Shown piece by piece: positions 22,490 to 33,303 of a stretch of 64,000 nucleotides of DNA (the stretch's first letter is position 1; each line of letters starts with the position of its first letter). Both the position numbers and the translations under genes were made by a program. The notes beneath the pieces are model-generated. The model searched no databases. It saw only the letters and a list, made by a program, of their open reading frames with translations, and was not told the DNA's origin. Source of the stretch: Symbiodinium natans. Its lineage: Eukaryota > Sar > Dinophyceae > Suessiales > Symbiodiniaceae. The stretch is taken from positions 1-64,000 of the forward strand of contig CAJNDS010001502.1 of the NCBI GenBank assembly GCA_905221605.1, read 5' to 3'.

Positions 22490-23070
22490 CTACTCGAGAC
22501 AGACCTCCAAGTTTCACCACCTAATGTGGCAAGAACGGAACACGAAGGGCCTCCGCGAATTTCCGCGTGGAGCCGTGAGTGATATGAAGCCCATCCCTGT
22601 CATTCTGAGCAACGCCGGAGGAGATTGAAGAGACGCATGTTACGACCACGTTGTCAAAGACACATCACAATGGTTGCAACTGCGCTCCACACCATTGGCC
22701 AAGTCGAAAGGACTGCACAGCAACCACAGCAGCCCCTGCGCCTTCGCCAAACCCGTGCTTCACAGCGCTCCTTCTCTGCCTGCAGCTGCCGCACCCCCGC
22801 AAACAAAACCACAACAAAAATCGCCTAGTACGAGTAGGGTGTCTACTACCTCCTCCAACGCCAATCACCTTAATGTAAACTCTGAAGCCCTCATGTGATC
22901 CCCAAGGCTCGGGCCGAGGTCTCTCGCAGCGCCGGGTCATCCTCATACCTGGTGGCGTGGGCTGGGCCCTTGGGCGCTCATATGTTCCTGTCTATAGCTT
23001 GTGTTTGATATGTTCTATATTGTTATGTATGAAATACATTAAACATATGTCCCGGCTTTCTGTTGTAGAT

Positions 23071-23173
23071 CCATACATACATACATACATACGTACGTAC
23101 ATACATACATACATACACACATACATACAAATATACATACATACATACATACATACATACATACATACATACA

Positions 23174-23209
<36 letters not shown>

Positions 23210-23219
23210 TATATATATG
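23071..23219. repeat. (CATA)n microsatellite
   Basis: About 150 bp of CATA repeats ending in (AT)n, with a few CATACGTA variants. Long Tyr/Thr or Met/Tyr/Val readings here are artefacts. Confidence 0.97.
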
Positions 23220-23304
23220 TTACTTATGGTTGTGCGCTGTTCATTCTCCCCCCCCCCCCCCCGCCTCCATGGTATCCCCCAAGCCCTATGGTATACGGTC
23301 TCCC

Positions 23305-23430
23305 CCCTAAACCCTAAACCCTCATACCTCAAGCCTAAGCCCCAAGACCCTAAAACCCTAAACCCTACAACCCTTAAGCCCTAAACCCTACAACCAAAAA
23401 CCCTAAACCCTAAAACCGTAAATCCTATAC
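23305..23430. repeat. CCCTAAA tract
   Basis: Degenerate CCCTAAACCCTCATACC, CCCTAAAACCCTAAACCC and CCCTACAACC units. Preceded by a C-run at 23248-23263. Confidence 0.85.
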
Positions 23431-23642
23431 TACTCCAACATCCTACCATAGCCGCCTTCCCTCCCCACTCCCCTCTGCCCGCTCCTACCCTCCTACCCCC
23501 CCTACACCTCCTTCTCATGTTGTGTTTATGATTCTTTGTGTGCATATATATATATATGTATATGCTCATGCTTGTTCATTTTCTGCTTTTGCACTTGTTC
23601 TTTGTTATGATCGATGGCTGGGGCTTGGGCTGAGCTGCCCAT

Positions 23643-23996
23643 TCAGGCGCAGCCATAGCATGTGGAAGGCAGCTCTGGCAGCTCTAATGGCTGAAACTTC
23701 TGCTCCGTGTTAGCTTTCCACTGCGGCAGTTTTGCTACTGTGCCACTAGCCAAAAATTCAACCTCGCGCGTGGTGGGCAGTCTTGACCAGTTAAAGTGGC
23801 TCGATCTTTCAAACTTGGGCAAGTCAAGGTGCCATGCATGGCGTCCAGCCAAAGCACATGGAGTCTTGGCAGTGTAGCAGGTGTTCGTCGTGCCGCCGTC
23901 TGCAAGGGTTTTCACGGATTTGAGACCCCGACTTCTGCTTGATCCGAAGCCACGACCTGCACCTGGATGGATTTTGTTGGATCCACCGTTCACCAC
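23643..23996 (-). CDS. 117-codon exon-like block, unknown
   Basis: A continuous minus-strand frame of good composition: LKSVKTLADGGTTNTCYTAK, HAWHLDLPKFERSSHFNWSR, LPTTREVEFLASGTVAKLPQ and WKANTEQKFQPLELPELP. One of the strongest unassigned coding signals in the window. Ends may be splice sites. No family recognised. Confidence 0.5.
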   Translation of the reverse strand: MVNGGSNKIHPGAGRGFGSSRSRGLKSVKTLADGGTTNTCYTAKTPCALAGRHAWHLDLPKFERSSHFNWSRLPTTREVEFLASGTVAKLPQWKANTEQKFQPLELPELPSTCYGCA

Positions 23997-24141
23997 ATGT
24001 ACAAGTCTAGCTGAACACGCCTTCTAGAAAATTGCAGGTGCTGCGCAGCCTGACCCACCCTCTGCTGGGGCCCACGCCCCATGGAACCCTTCAGGATCGC
24101 CGAGGAAAGTTACCTGCCAACAGCTTCAAGTCTTGAGGCCT

Positions 24142-24450
24142 TTAGGGCCGTGGGGCCTTTAGGGTGCCCGGACCCTTCAGGGTTTTTGGGCCAGCACCCA
24201 CCGGTCCGTCAATTCTGCCTTGAAAGGACCGTTCAAGAAAGCCAGGATCATAACGGTACCCGACCTGGATCCAGCGAGCGTCACTGGAAGTTGAGCTGCA
24301 CACGCACATGCAACGAAAGATCTCGCAGCTTTCTCCTCTCAGCTTCTCCAGATCAATAGCAATAGCGTGGGCAAGAACAGTGTGGAGATGGAAACCCCTT
24401 GTGGCCATGCCAGGCGGGTTTTGCAGCGACGATTCAGCGTCACTCGGCAC
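24142..24450 (-). CDS. 102-codon exon-like block, unknown
   Basis: The minus strand reads MATRGFHLHTVLAHAIAIDL, EKLRGESCEIFRCMCVCSST and QVGYRYDPGFLERSFQG, then loses quality in a TTTAGGG-like stretch (24140-24190). Probably the exon end is near 24200. Confidence 0.45.
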   Translation of the reverse strand: MPSDAESSLQNPPGMATRGFHLHTVLAHAIAIDLEKLRGESCEIFRCMCVCSSTSSDARWIQVGYRYDPGFLERSFQGRIDGPVGAGPKTLKGPGTLKAPRP

Positions 24451-24515
24451 CGACCCTGTTTCCCATCGTGCTGACCTGAGCTATTGCACCGAAGGCGGGT
24501 CTCACTGATGCAGCA

Positions 24516-24690
24516 CGGGCAATGAAGGCAATGATAGCAACGACTGTATATGACGGGCACACACACGCCACCCCTGCATCGCACGTTTCTTTCGCGCTGG
24601 GCTCTCTCGCTGCACGGATCTCAGACAGATTTCAGGCCAAGGACACGTTCTACTCAAAGGTGCAGTTTGCACATGGTTATATACGCAAAG
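24516..24690 (+). CDS. exon-like block on plus strand
   Basis: Plus reads KAMIATTVYDGHTHATPASH, VSFALGSLAARISDRFQAKD and TFYSKVQFAHGYI with GC-rich third positions. It then becomes low quality. Orientation differs from most neighbours. No family recognised. Confidence 0.4.
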
Positions 24691-24990
24691 GGAAACGCCC
24701 CCCCACTCACAGCAACTGCAACCCCCATTCTGGAACCAAAGGAACTAAGAAAACTTTGGCAAACCCCCATACACCACAAACCTTCAAGAAAAAGGGACCA
24801 TCTACGAAGATTGGGTGAAAGGCTGCACAAAGCATCATGGTCGTGACTGGTGCTTGGTCTTACGTCAAGCGTGCGCTGGACCCGAGGCTTCACATGCAAC
24901 ACATGGCCTTGGTCCCTCAAGCTGCTGGGATAATGGAAAGTCTGATAATGTCAGCCCCTGGCATGCCCAAGCAATTTCTGCCTAGGCATA

Positions 24991-25248
24991 GTGGGCTCCA
25001 TGACCGTCAGACAGGCTCTGCAAAGAGCTGGAGCTGCAGCGTGGAGCATCGGAGTTCATCGGAGTACACCAGAGCAGATCCATAACTCGCTTGATGCGGA
25101 GGCAAACTCAGAACATCATGCGGATTCGGCTAGCTCCACACGGGTCAATGAATCAATCTCAATCTTGCTGTTGGAAAATCCGGCCAGGCCCCGCAGTCGT
25201 CTCACACGGAGGTACAGAAAGACACTGGCAGCAGGGCCAGCCTGCTAG
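24991..25248 (+). CDS. exon-like block on plus strand
   Basis: Plus reads SMTVRQALQRAGAAAWSIGV, HRSTPEQIHNSLDAEANSEH and ESISILLLENPARPRSRLTR to a stop at 25248. Another plus frame at 24837-25015 (SYVKRALDPRLHMQHMALV) may be the preceding exon. Unassigned. Confidence 0.4.
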   Translation: MGSMTVRQALQRAGAAAWSIGVHRSTPEQIHNSLDAEANSEHHADSASSTRVNESISILLLENPARPRSRLTRRYRKTLAAGPAC

Positions 25249-25481
25249 GAACCGGCAATTTAAAATCGAATCTGCAGCGGCAGGGCAGAGACTAACAGAA
25301 ATGACTTAGGTGCAACGTGCGAGTTCCTTCATGATCATGTCATCCTGTCTGCCCTGCTAGCAGGCATACGCAGCCAACTCTTCTCAGCAATGTGTTATAG
25401 CTGAATCTGGTTGGGATGATTGTGCCTGCGTTGCTTTCCATGGCCGAGAAGGGCTACGACTTACAGAGCCGAGGACTGGAA

Positions 25482-25784
25482 TCAAGTAGCTGAGAAAAGT
25501 CCTTTAAGGCATAGTTCCATGGTGCTTTTTTTCCGCCGCCCCCAACTCGCCTGCGCCGCACGACTACACTGACGACACTGACTAGGCTCCGTCTTGTGCC
25601 ACGACACGTCTAGTATACAGCCATCAAATCGGCTTGTTCTGCGCTTCGAAGCAGATCTGGTGGTTGTAGAAGACCTGCAACCCAGCGCACGGAACCCAAC
25701 CATACAAAGCACGGCAACGACGGCAACAACAATGTGCTCCAATGTGCTCCACAGGCGCCGTAACAAAGAATTTCTACACCCCAA
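25482..25784 (-). CDS. exon-like block with one membrane span
   Basis: The minus strand reads LLRRLWSTLEHIVVAVVAVL and CMVGFRALGC, one likely transmembrane helix flanked by basic residues. ASKRRTSRFDGCILDVSWHK follows. No family recognised. Confidence 0.45.
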   Translation of the reverse strand: MGCRNSLLRRLWSTLEHIVVAVVAVLCMVGFRALGCRSSTTTRSASKRRTSRFDGCILDVSWHKTEPSQCRQCSRAAQASWGRRKKSTMELCLKGLFSAT

Positions 25785-25871
25785 AGCCTACACCAGTGGC
25801 ACCTGAATGGCCTTCTACCCAAATGCAAGGCAGCCTTCATCCAATCAACTTTTCCAGGACTGGTCTTCATC

Positions 25872-26057
25872 TCACCTGAGGCCGGCCGTGCAAGCATTGG
25901 CAAGCGCCATGCAGCGCACCAAGGAAGTAAACTCCACCAGCACGTAATTGCAAGCCGCCCAGGAGCAGTTAGGTGAGCTGTCATCATTCCACGATCGGAA
26001 CATGATGCCGCCATTGGGCCTCACAGCCAATGGCACGAGCGCCCTCAAAAACTTCAA
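25872..26057 (-). CDS. exon-like block, unknown
   Basis: The minus strand reads MKFLRALVPLAVRPNGGIMF, RSWNDDSSPNCSWAACNYVL and VEFTSLVRCMALANA. It may be upstream of the membrane block at 25.5-25.8 kb in the same gene. No family recognised. Confidence 0.4.
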   Translation of the reverse strand: MKFLRALVPLAVRPNGGIMFRSWNDDSSPNCSWAACNYVLVEFTSLVRCMALANACTAGLR

Positions 26058-26099
26058 ACATCACATAAGAGCCCTCTCACTCTCAAACCCCGGACCCAA

Positions 26100-28780
26100 C
26101 ACCCTTCACCCAACCCCCTCTTTGAATCGGATGCTGTTCTGGGCTTGAAACCCCGTTTTCTGGGGCCTTCTTTGGGCGGCTTGCTAGGATCCCAGGGCCG
26201 AGCAGCTCCAAAACCATCTCGAAGACCATGCGCCCATCCTGGGAGCCCTTGAGAAGATTCCTGGGCGTAAGCTTGCAGAGTTTTTTGGTGGGATTTGGAA
26301 GTCTCTTGGGTTGTTTCTGGATTGTGTTTCTTTTGTTCTCTTCTTTTCTTTTCTCTCCGCTTGTCTTCATGTTTTTTCCTCTTGATCCTTTACTTTGGGG
26401 GGGAGGAAAGGAGGGTTGGGCTTCACGGGTCATGCAGATAAGGGGGGTAGACACGAAGACAGGAAGAGCGCGGGAAGACTGCACCCTGAAGCGGGCGAAC
26501 TCCTCTGAAACTAGACTCTAACCAGACGAGCGCATGCAAGTCAGCAGCAAAGAACTCACAGAACTACCGATGCCAGAAACGCTGCCATCCTGAATCAGAC
26601 GCCCTCGCGGGACAGCCTGAGCCTAGGCGCCCATGAACCTCGTAGCTCTGGCACTGGATTGGCGGGTCATGCTGGGCCAATTGCTGGAACACCTGAGAAA
26701 CGCGCGGAGAGCAACATCAGAAAGTGCCAGCCTCAAAGAGCGAAATCCGACTCTGCGCAGCCGCAGCTCGGCTTAAAACTCTTGACCCTGGGTGCCTCTT
26801 GGACAAAAAGGCGGTGCCATGCCATGACTAAAGCGACCTAAGGGGCAAACAACCATGACAAAAAAAAAAGTAGGAAAGGCACCTGCCGAACCTGCGGGAT
26901 ACTCTTCCACATGCGCGCCTCTTCCTCAGCCACACAGAAGCTTGCGGCTCGCGTGCTTGGGCTTTTGCATCCGCCCCAGCTACCCAAACTTCTCATGAAT
27001 ACGCTCCTTCTCTTCAAACCCCGGAACTGAACATGCTGGAACCACATGGGAAGCCACAAGTCTCTAGTGGCGAGACCTTCCTGGAATCCGCTGCGGAAGC
27101 ATAATACTCAAGCAACTCCAATATCTATAAAAGGGCGAGGATTTGTTGATGGACATGTTTTCGCGTTTTGTACCTTCATATTGTTAGTCTTGGGTTTCTT
27201 CCTATTTTCACAAGAAGTAGAGGTTTTCCTATCGAATACAGAGGATAGGATGTTTCTTATGAACATCGTTTAGAAAAAATTGGGCTTCATTTTTCAAAGA
27301 ACATTGAGAAATGCAAGGAGGACATAAACGTCTCCACCGCTAATAAACAAGCAAAAAAAGCGTTGTGCGTTGGGGGGTGGCGGGGGGGGGGGGGGAGGGG
27401 GCGGGCCCACCCCCCCCCCCCCCCAACCCATGTGCAAACACGATACTCGAATCATGGGTTTGGAAACGATGCGCACGTGATCTAACGCAAGTCTGCTTTT
27501 CGGGCAGGATGTCCTATTTCCTCTATAGGTTACTAGGAATTCATAGGTAACTCTAGACCAAAAAGATCCAAAACGCACAACAATAGGTCTTAAATAGTTA
27601 CTAGTATGCGGCCATACAGAAACCCTCCACTATATACATGTGAATATGTATATATGAGCATATATTATTATTAACAAATTAGTATATGAGCATATTCACT
27701 ACATAAGAATGTTTTGACAAAATTAAGAAGAAGCCATGTTGATGAGTTTTCCTACACCTTGTAAGCCTGGTGTCCCACATGCGAATTCCCATGCGTCAGA
27801 CCATACCTCATAGTGAAGTCATCGCCCTACACCCTAAACCCTACACCCTAAACCTCCACCTACGCATTTGTTGCCAAGAATCCAGGGTGCCGGGGTACTT
27901 CTGCGCCGCGAACCACAACTTCAACCTAGGCACACAAAGGCGGACAAGGGGGGGGGGGGGGCGGGGGATCGGGATCCTCTTTTTAGGCGGCGTTTCTAGG
28001 GGATCCCTACACCTAAAACCGTGAAAAGAGGCGATCCCTGAACCCCAAATCTCAGCAAACAGCCGATCCCAAAGCACCTCTACACCCCGTTGTTCCGAGC
28101 AACCCCCGCCCCCAATGCCAAGGCGCTGGTTTGCGGCGTTGAAGAGTGGGGATGGATCGAAGCCCGTGGCTGTGACCTGATCGGAAGGTCAGCCTTAAAA
28201 TCATATGGGGGGGGGAGGTGGGGGGGGCGGGGGGGGGGCGGGGCCCGGTAGCATATTCTAACACATTGGTCATATAATGTACTATGATACATTGCAGCTA
28301 TATGGTCACATATGAGAGCATACTCGAAGAGCTGAAAATGCACTACATCACGCGTAAGCACAGAGCAAGGTGGGTTACGAGATATAGGAGTGCAACATCA
28401 TATACTTTAAAAGAAAATCGTACATTGTGAGGTGTTTCGGGTTCCGCGAACGGTTATTCGAAGATGCAACTAACAGTCGAACCAAGCCACACAGCGCTGC
28501 AGTGCAGGGCGGAGCGCCTCCCGCCAGCTCAGATGCCATCAGAGTTTAGGGCTTCAGGGATCAGATGGTTTGCATTTAGATGGATTGATTAGATGGTGGC
28601 TTTGATGCTTTAGATGGTTTATGGTTTTGGGGTTTGACCCATGTGCTACCGGTGCGGCTTGCTGAACCGTGAACCCAAGAGTCTCCTATGAGGGCTTCAG
28701 CTGCTGCAAGGCAGCGTAGGCGGCCTGCATGCTATGCGTTCCGGCCACGTTGACGAGCACGCCCAGGCAATTGGAATTCC
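26100..28780. other. low coding signal, G/C runs
   Basis: Contains a T-rich stretch (26280-26400), a weak minus exon-like piece (SFCVAEEEARMWKSIPQV near 26.9 kb), AT-rich sequence at 27.1-27.7 kb, CCCTAAA bits at 27830-27855, G-runs at 27949-27965 and 28206-28243, and a TTTAGATGG-type degenerate repeat at 28545-28630. No gene assigned. Confidence 0.5.
27372..27427. repeat. poly-G followed by poly-C (hairpin)
   Basis: G-rich run 27372-27405 directly followed by a C-run 27408-27424. The two can pair into a GC stem, and the G-rich strand could form a quadruplex. Such a place is also prone to assembly error. Confidence 0.85.
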
Positions 28781-28845
28781 TTGGAATGGACCACCCGAGC
28801 GGGAACCTGGCTACGCAATGCTACTTATGTCGCGCTGTCTAGTTG

Positions 28846-29527
28846 TCACGGCTGGCCAGGTTGGTTTTGGGAACGGCCAAAAGCCAAGAAGCCGTGGGCG
28901 TCCTCCCGGTGGAACGTTGAAGAGGACAATCTGCGAGCAGCGGCAGGCAAGACACAACATGACCAGCTGAATTTGCACCCAGATTTGGAGTCAAGTGATC
29001 GGCAGCAGCTGGTCAAAGACTCCGAAACCAACTGTTCTCCGACCTCTTCAGTGCGAATTCGGCTAGATTGCCTCGTCAGCACCGGTTGACCACTCCATGC
29101 CCAGCATCAGAAGATCCCAGGGCTGGTGCTTGAGACGGTCCATGAAGCCTGCCACTGCACACCCGCCCCCATTCCACGGGATTCGGAAGGTCCAACAGCG
29201 TTCTCCCCACCTGGAAGGCGCCTTCGTAGGTCCACCAGCTGCACCAACCTTCAAGCTCTGCTGCTGAGTCGCCGTTTTTAGCTGCGGCTTCCAGTGTTCA
29301 GTTCAGTTTGCAGTGTTGTGGACTGGCTGGGGTGAGTGTGCGTTACGAGTATCTTGGAGGCATCTGCGGCGCGGCTTCGTGCCGGAAGGCCCGTGCCGAA
29401 GGACAGTGAAGCGAGACAAAAGGTCATCCTCAAACTCCTTTGATATGCCCACATCACGCAGGGCTCCAGGAGCATGATATCTAGCAATTGGCTTTAGGTC
29501 AAGCTCTGCTTCCCAGCCACTCACCAT
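28846..29527 (-). CDS. three adjacent exon-like blocks
   Basis: In minus-strand order: 29527-29370 reads ELDLKPIARYHAPGALRDVG and KEFEDDLLSRFTVLRHGPSG; 29254-29063 reads GERCWTFRIPWNGGGCAVAG and FMDRLKHQPWDLLMLGMEW; 29082-28846 reads IRTEEVGEQLVSESLTSCC. All three have good composition and probably belong to one gene. The plus strand is also open at 28781-29089. No family recognised. Confidence 0.45.
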
Positions 29528-29769
29528 CGAAGAGGAAGAGGGCTGTGCCTTCCTCCAACGGAAAGCCTGAAGCAGGAAACTGCAACTCTTTCAACAAGTG
29601 ACTCTACCCTAAGAGCCCCTCTTCAGGAGATGCAGGGGAGAGGGGGAATCTGTGCCACATCCATTCACACTCCGCTAGGACCGAGCAGCTTCCATCTGCA
29701 GGATTCGAAAGGCTCAGAAGATCCTCCAAATGAGCCAGGGCGATGGGCACCTGGCATCGCCCGGCTTGT

Positions 29770-30292
29770 TGCAGATCCCTAAACCCTAAACCCTAAACCC
29801 TAAGTCCTAAATCCTAAACCTAGAGCCGAATCCGAAACCCTAAATACATCTGAACCCCCGCCTGGCCATAGAGCTGCGCGTCCGAAGCCTGCGGCAAAGC
29901 CCGGAAGGCCCCGAGGTGCGGCGTCTTCGCATGGAAGGGGCAGTCGGAGGGCCTCCCAGTGTCGAAACTCACAGAGGCTAGCGCTCGAAATTACAGTCCC
30001 TTTTTTGACTACACCCTAAACCCTAAACCCTAAACCCTCCCTGAGCCCTAAACCCTAAACACTCTGTCCAGCCACGTCCCCGAAGGCACTGACGTGATTA
30101 CACTTTCTTCGGCCTCTTGCAGCGGTTTCGCCGCTTCACCTCGGCATGCTCTGGGTTAGGGTTGAGGGTTTAGGGTTTAGGGTTTAAGGTTCAGGGTTCA
30201 GGGTTCAGGGTTCAGGGTTCAGGGTTCAGGGTTTAGGGTTTAGGGTTTAGGGTTTAGGGTTTAGGGTTTAGGGTTTAGGGTTTAGGGATCCG
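29770..30292. repeat. telomere-like tracts in both orientations
   Basis: CCCTAAA units at 29775-29850 and 30013-30062. TTTAGGG units then run at 30155-30290, the last about 65 bp being nearly perfect heptamers. The change of orientation and the unique sequence between tracts show that this is not a chromosome end. Confidence 0.9.
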
Positions 30293-30892
30293 GGTTTGTC
30301 TGTTTTTGAAAAAAGATCCTGCTTCTGATCACGGTGCACTACCGGCAATGGCAACATGTGTGCCCCCCCTTGTGTTGAAGGCTTGTAGAACTATTGTATA
30401 TTTGGGGGGCATAGCGGTGGAACCTAAATATTTTGACTCGTGAAACCATTGTATAAGATGCGGGGGTTTAGGGTTACCTTATAGCTAAGAAACTTAAGGT
30501 AGCCTAGTGTTTTGGGGCCAGCTTCTTAAAATTATACCTGTAAGCCCCTCCCGCTCCATGTCTAAACACAAAAAAGAAACTTACACCCCAACCTCTCTCC
30601 CTAAGCCTCAACCTTTCTCTGACCTGTTAAACAATAAAAAAACCTAAAGAGTAGATTCCCGCCCGGCCTAGGCCGCACCCCCGGCCGGCCCCTATTGACC
30701 CAAAAAGTGGAGTCCCCGCAAGTGAATTCGCGAAACATGTGCGTATGTGCAGGGATCACGTCTGCGTGTACTCTCCAAGCATACCCAAGCTCAAGTCCCC
30801 CAGGAACATGGGGCAATGGAAAGTAAGAAACTTGCTTTGAAAAACCGTTTTCTTCTGCAGCGTTTTCATCGCCTTTCAAACTAGGATATCTC

Positions 30893-31069
30893 ACCTGGAT
30901 CATCAGAAAAGCCTCTTTGGTGAGTAGACATTCGGGTAGCTCGGGTGTTCCAAAATTCCTGCAGAAGACCGTCGAACCAATCAACCTGGGACATTTCAGC
31001 CAGCCTACTGTCCAAGCACTCAGTGCAGCTTGGAATCATAGCCCTCCAAGCCGGAGCACGTGTAGCCAA
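30893..31069 (-). CDS. exon with clear GT donor, unknown protein
   Basis: The minus strand reads RAPAWRAMIPSCTECLDSRL, AEMSQVDWFDGLLQEFWNTR and ATRMSTHQRGFSDD. The frame then runs into GATCCAG|GTGAGATA, a textbook donor at 30893/30892, beyond which the frame soon stops. An overlapping frame continuing to 30601 (SLKGDENAAEENGFSK) may be a second exon or intron. No family recognised. Confidence 0.55.
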
Positions 31070-31399
31070 ACCTCAGCTGCAGAAGGAAGCCCGGTAACTT
31101 GGGGAGTGCCGATGCTGCGCCACTCACAACACAGCGGGAGTATGTCCCGGTTTGGAGGAAAAGTTATTGATTGGCCCGCGTCTGGAGGGGTACTGAAGGG
31201 CCGGTCAGACCACGCGTGAACGCAGTGTTATGTGGCCAAGCGGCTGGAACATGAGGCACCTGCGGCTAAGTGCTTGGGGCCTTTCTTCGGCGATACTGAG
31301 TGCGAGGCGAGTGCCGAGTCCGTTTCGTGAGATGTTGAGGGCGATTAGGACACACAGCCGCCCTCAATGCTCTCCGCGTGATATCCAGGACCCCTCAAA

Positions 31400-31436
31400 C
31401 ACATATATATATATATATATATATGTGTATATATAC
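31400..31436. repeat. (AT)n microsatellite
   Basis: An alternating AT run ending in TGTGTATATATAC. Similar runs occur at 2568-2586, 23203-23219, 49264-49306 and 54613-54635. Confidence 0.9.
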
Positions 31437-31776
31437 AATCTCAGATTCATAAACTATTCAGCCCTCGCCTGGGAAAGCGGTTGAAGTCGATGGCATCGGG
31501 GTTGGGCACGAAGTGGAAAGCCTGAAGCCGCGGATCATCCCTCGTGCGGTGTCGGTGTATTTTGGAGTTGCTCCCCAAACTCAATCCCACAAACCTCCAT
31601 GTGTACCAGCATGCAAATTGTTCGCCTTGCACAGCAGCGAAAGCTGTAACGACTGCGACGCCCTGCCGAACCCTTCTGACCCCTTCGAACCCGTCACTCC
31701 CGGTGATGTGAAAATGGAAACCGGGTCTCAGATCGAGTGAACAGGACATTGGCATGCTAGAACATCGATAACCATC

Positions 31777-32280
31777 CAAAACCCACCGCCCCAGTGATTG
31801 CGCAGATTTGACCAGGCGGGAGGGGGGCATCGTGAGCACCAGCTGGGTTTCCGGCCACATGGGTCCTGGACCCCAGATGCTTGCAAGATCCACCGCGCCA
31901 GTGGCTCTGCAGATTTTGCGAGGCAGGAGAGTTTTCCAGCCAGGCCCCGATGCTTGCAAAACCCACCACCCGCCCCAGTGATGGCGCAGTTTTTATGAGG
32001 TGAGAGGAGAGCATCATGAGCATCAGCTGGGTTATTTCCTGGCTCATGCCCCCCTCGGGCCCTAGGATTCAAACGCTTAGCAAACCCCTGCAGTGATTGT
32101 GCAGATTTGACGAGACGGCAGGAGAGCATGATGAGCATCAGCTGGGCTATTTTCCGGCCACATGGCCCCCCAGGCTCCAGACGCTTAGCAGAACCCACCG
32201 TCTGGGCAGATTTGACTAGGGGGAAACGCCCCCGGCTCCAGATGCTTGCAAAACCCACCGCCCCAGTGATAGGAGGAAGA
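31777..32280. repeat. tandem repeat, ~110-bp unit with short copies
   Basis: Six starts of AAACCCACCGCCCCAGTGAT-like sequence near 31778, 31888, 31958, 32080, 32192 and 32251. Each is followed by a GCAGATTTGAC-like box and, in the full copies, an AGCACCAGCTGGGTTTCCGG-like box. Spacings are about 110, 70, 122, 112 and 59 bp, so full and internally deleted units alternate. A 209-codon minus frame across it comes from the repeat and is not a gene. Confidence 0.85.
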
Positions 32281-32683
32281 AACCAGACTGGACACCGGAA
32301 TGTGCGACTCGAAATCCCAAGCCATAGACTACCCGAAAACCCGAAAACATGCATCACAGAAACCAGTGCCCTGAGCTTAGCTCTGTGCAGGTATCTGATA
32401 GCTTGCGGCCTGTGGCTTCTGAAGCTTGGTTAGGAATATATGTCTGGGCCCGTGTGATGCCTATGTTCCTCTGACCTATGATTTCTGGGGTTTGACTCCC
32501 CGACCCAAGGCTTGCAGCTCTGGAGCTGGATACAGCAGCTCCTGCGCGGCAATGGAGATTGGCATTCCGCCTCGGCTTCACCCACACTGGCAGCTCCAAA
32601 GCGCAACCAAAGCGCTTAGTGTGTCCAACTTGGATATCTCTCTTCCTCTCTCGTAGGAAACATGGGCTCAGCTTCGGAAGAGT

Positions 32684-33303
32684 TCAAGCTGGGGCGGAGG
32701 GGTGGTCCGTAGCTATTGATAGTCTTATAGCTATTGCAACAGCTGGTGGCGAACTAGTGCAACCAGGCGACTGTCGACGAGGCACTTCGTGTACATCACA
32801 GGACCTGTCACGGCGAAGACCTCGATGTGGTTGCGCTTCTGATAGAAGGTCCTTCGGCCCACTGGCGCTCACTGCGGGGCTCTGGGGATCCAGCCCTCTT
32901 CTTCCGCCTCTTCCCGTGGGCTCAGGGAAGCACGATAGGCACAAACGAATAGAGCAATGTTCGAGGATTTCGGTCGGCGCTGTGCTGCCAAGCATCTGCT
33001 TGAGGAAGAGGATGAGCATCAAAGTCAAGGGGTGATGCGGTGTGCAAGCAATGACCTGAGCCAAACTGCGTAGCCGGCGCGCCAAACTCGCAGCACTTTC
33101 TGGGCCCTTTCTGGGCAATGCGTGACCCGCGACTTCCTGGAGGCTCTCCCGGGATCTTTTGGGGCTCCGCAGGAAAGTTATGGGAAGTTTTGCAACCGAG
33201 CTTCGGAATTGCCGAGGATGGAGTATGGCCTGCACAAGCTCGCACAAAGCTAGAGGACCTGTCGCAAAAGGCTCGAAGTTCGAGGATACGATGACGTCCC
33301 CAG
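32684..33303 (-). CDS. last large exon of the 32.7-34.0 kb gene
   Basis: About 206 uninterrupted codons, long for this window: SSNFEPFATGPLALCELVQA, ILHPRQFRSSVAKLPITFLR, SPKRSRESLQEVAGHALP, ASLARRLRSLAQVIACTPHH and LMLILFLKQMLGSTAPTEIL. Mixed helical character with a hydrophobic stretch. A 158-codon plus frame over 32559-33035 is judged a shadow. Confidence 0.5.

Noticed and set aside
30152-30292. Chromosome end (telomere)
   Set aside because: The tract is interstitial, flanked by unique DNA, and neighbours are in both orientations.
31728-32357. 209-codon minus ORF
   Set aside because: It coincides with the 110-bp tandem repeat and shows no non-repeated coding sequence.
32559-33035. 158-codon plus ORF
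   Set aside because: It is antisense to the long, better-composed last exon at 32684-33303.
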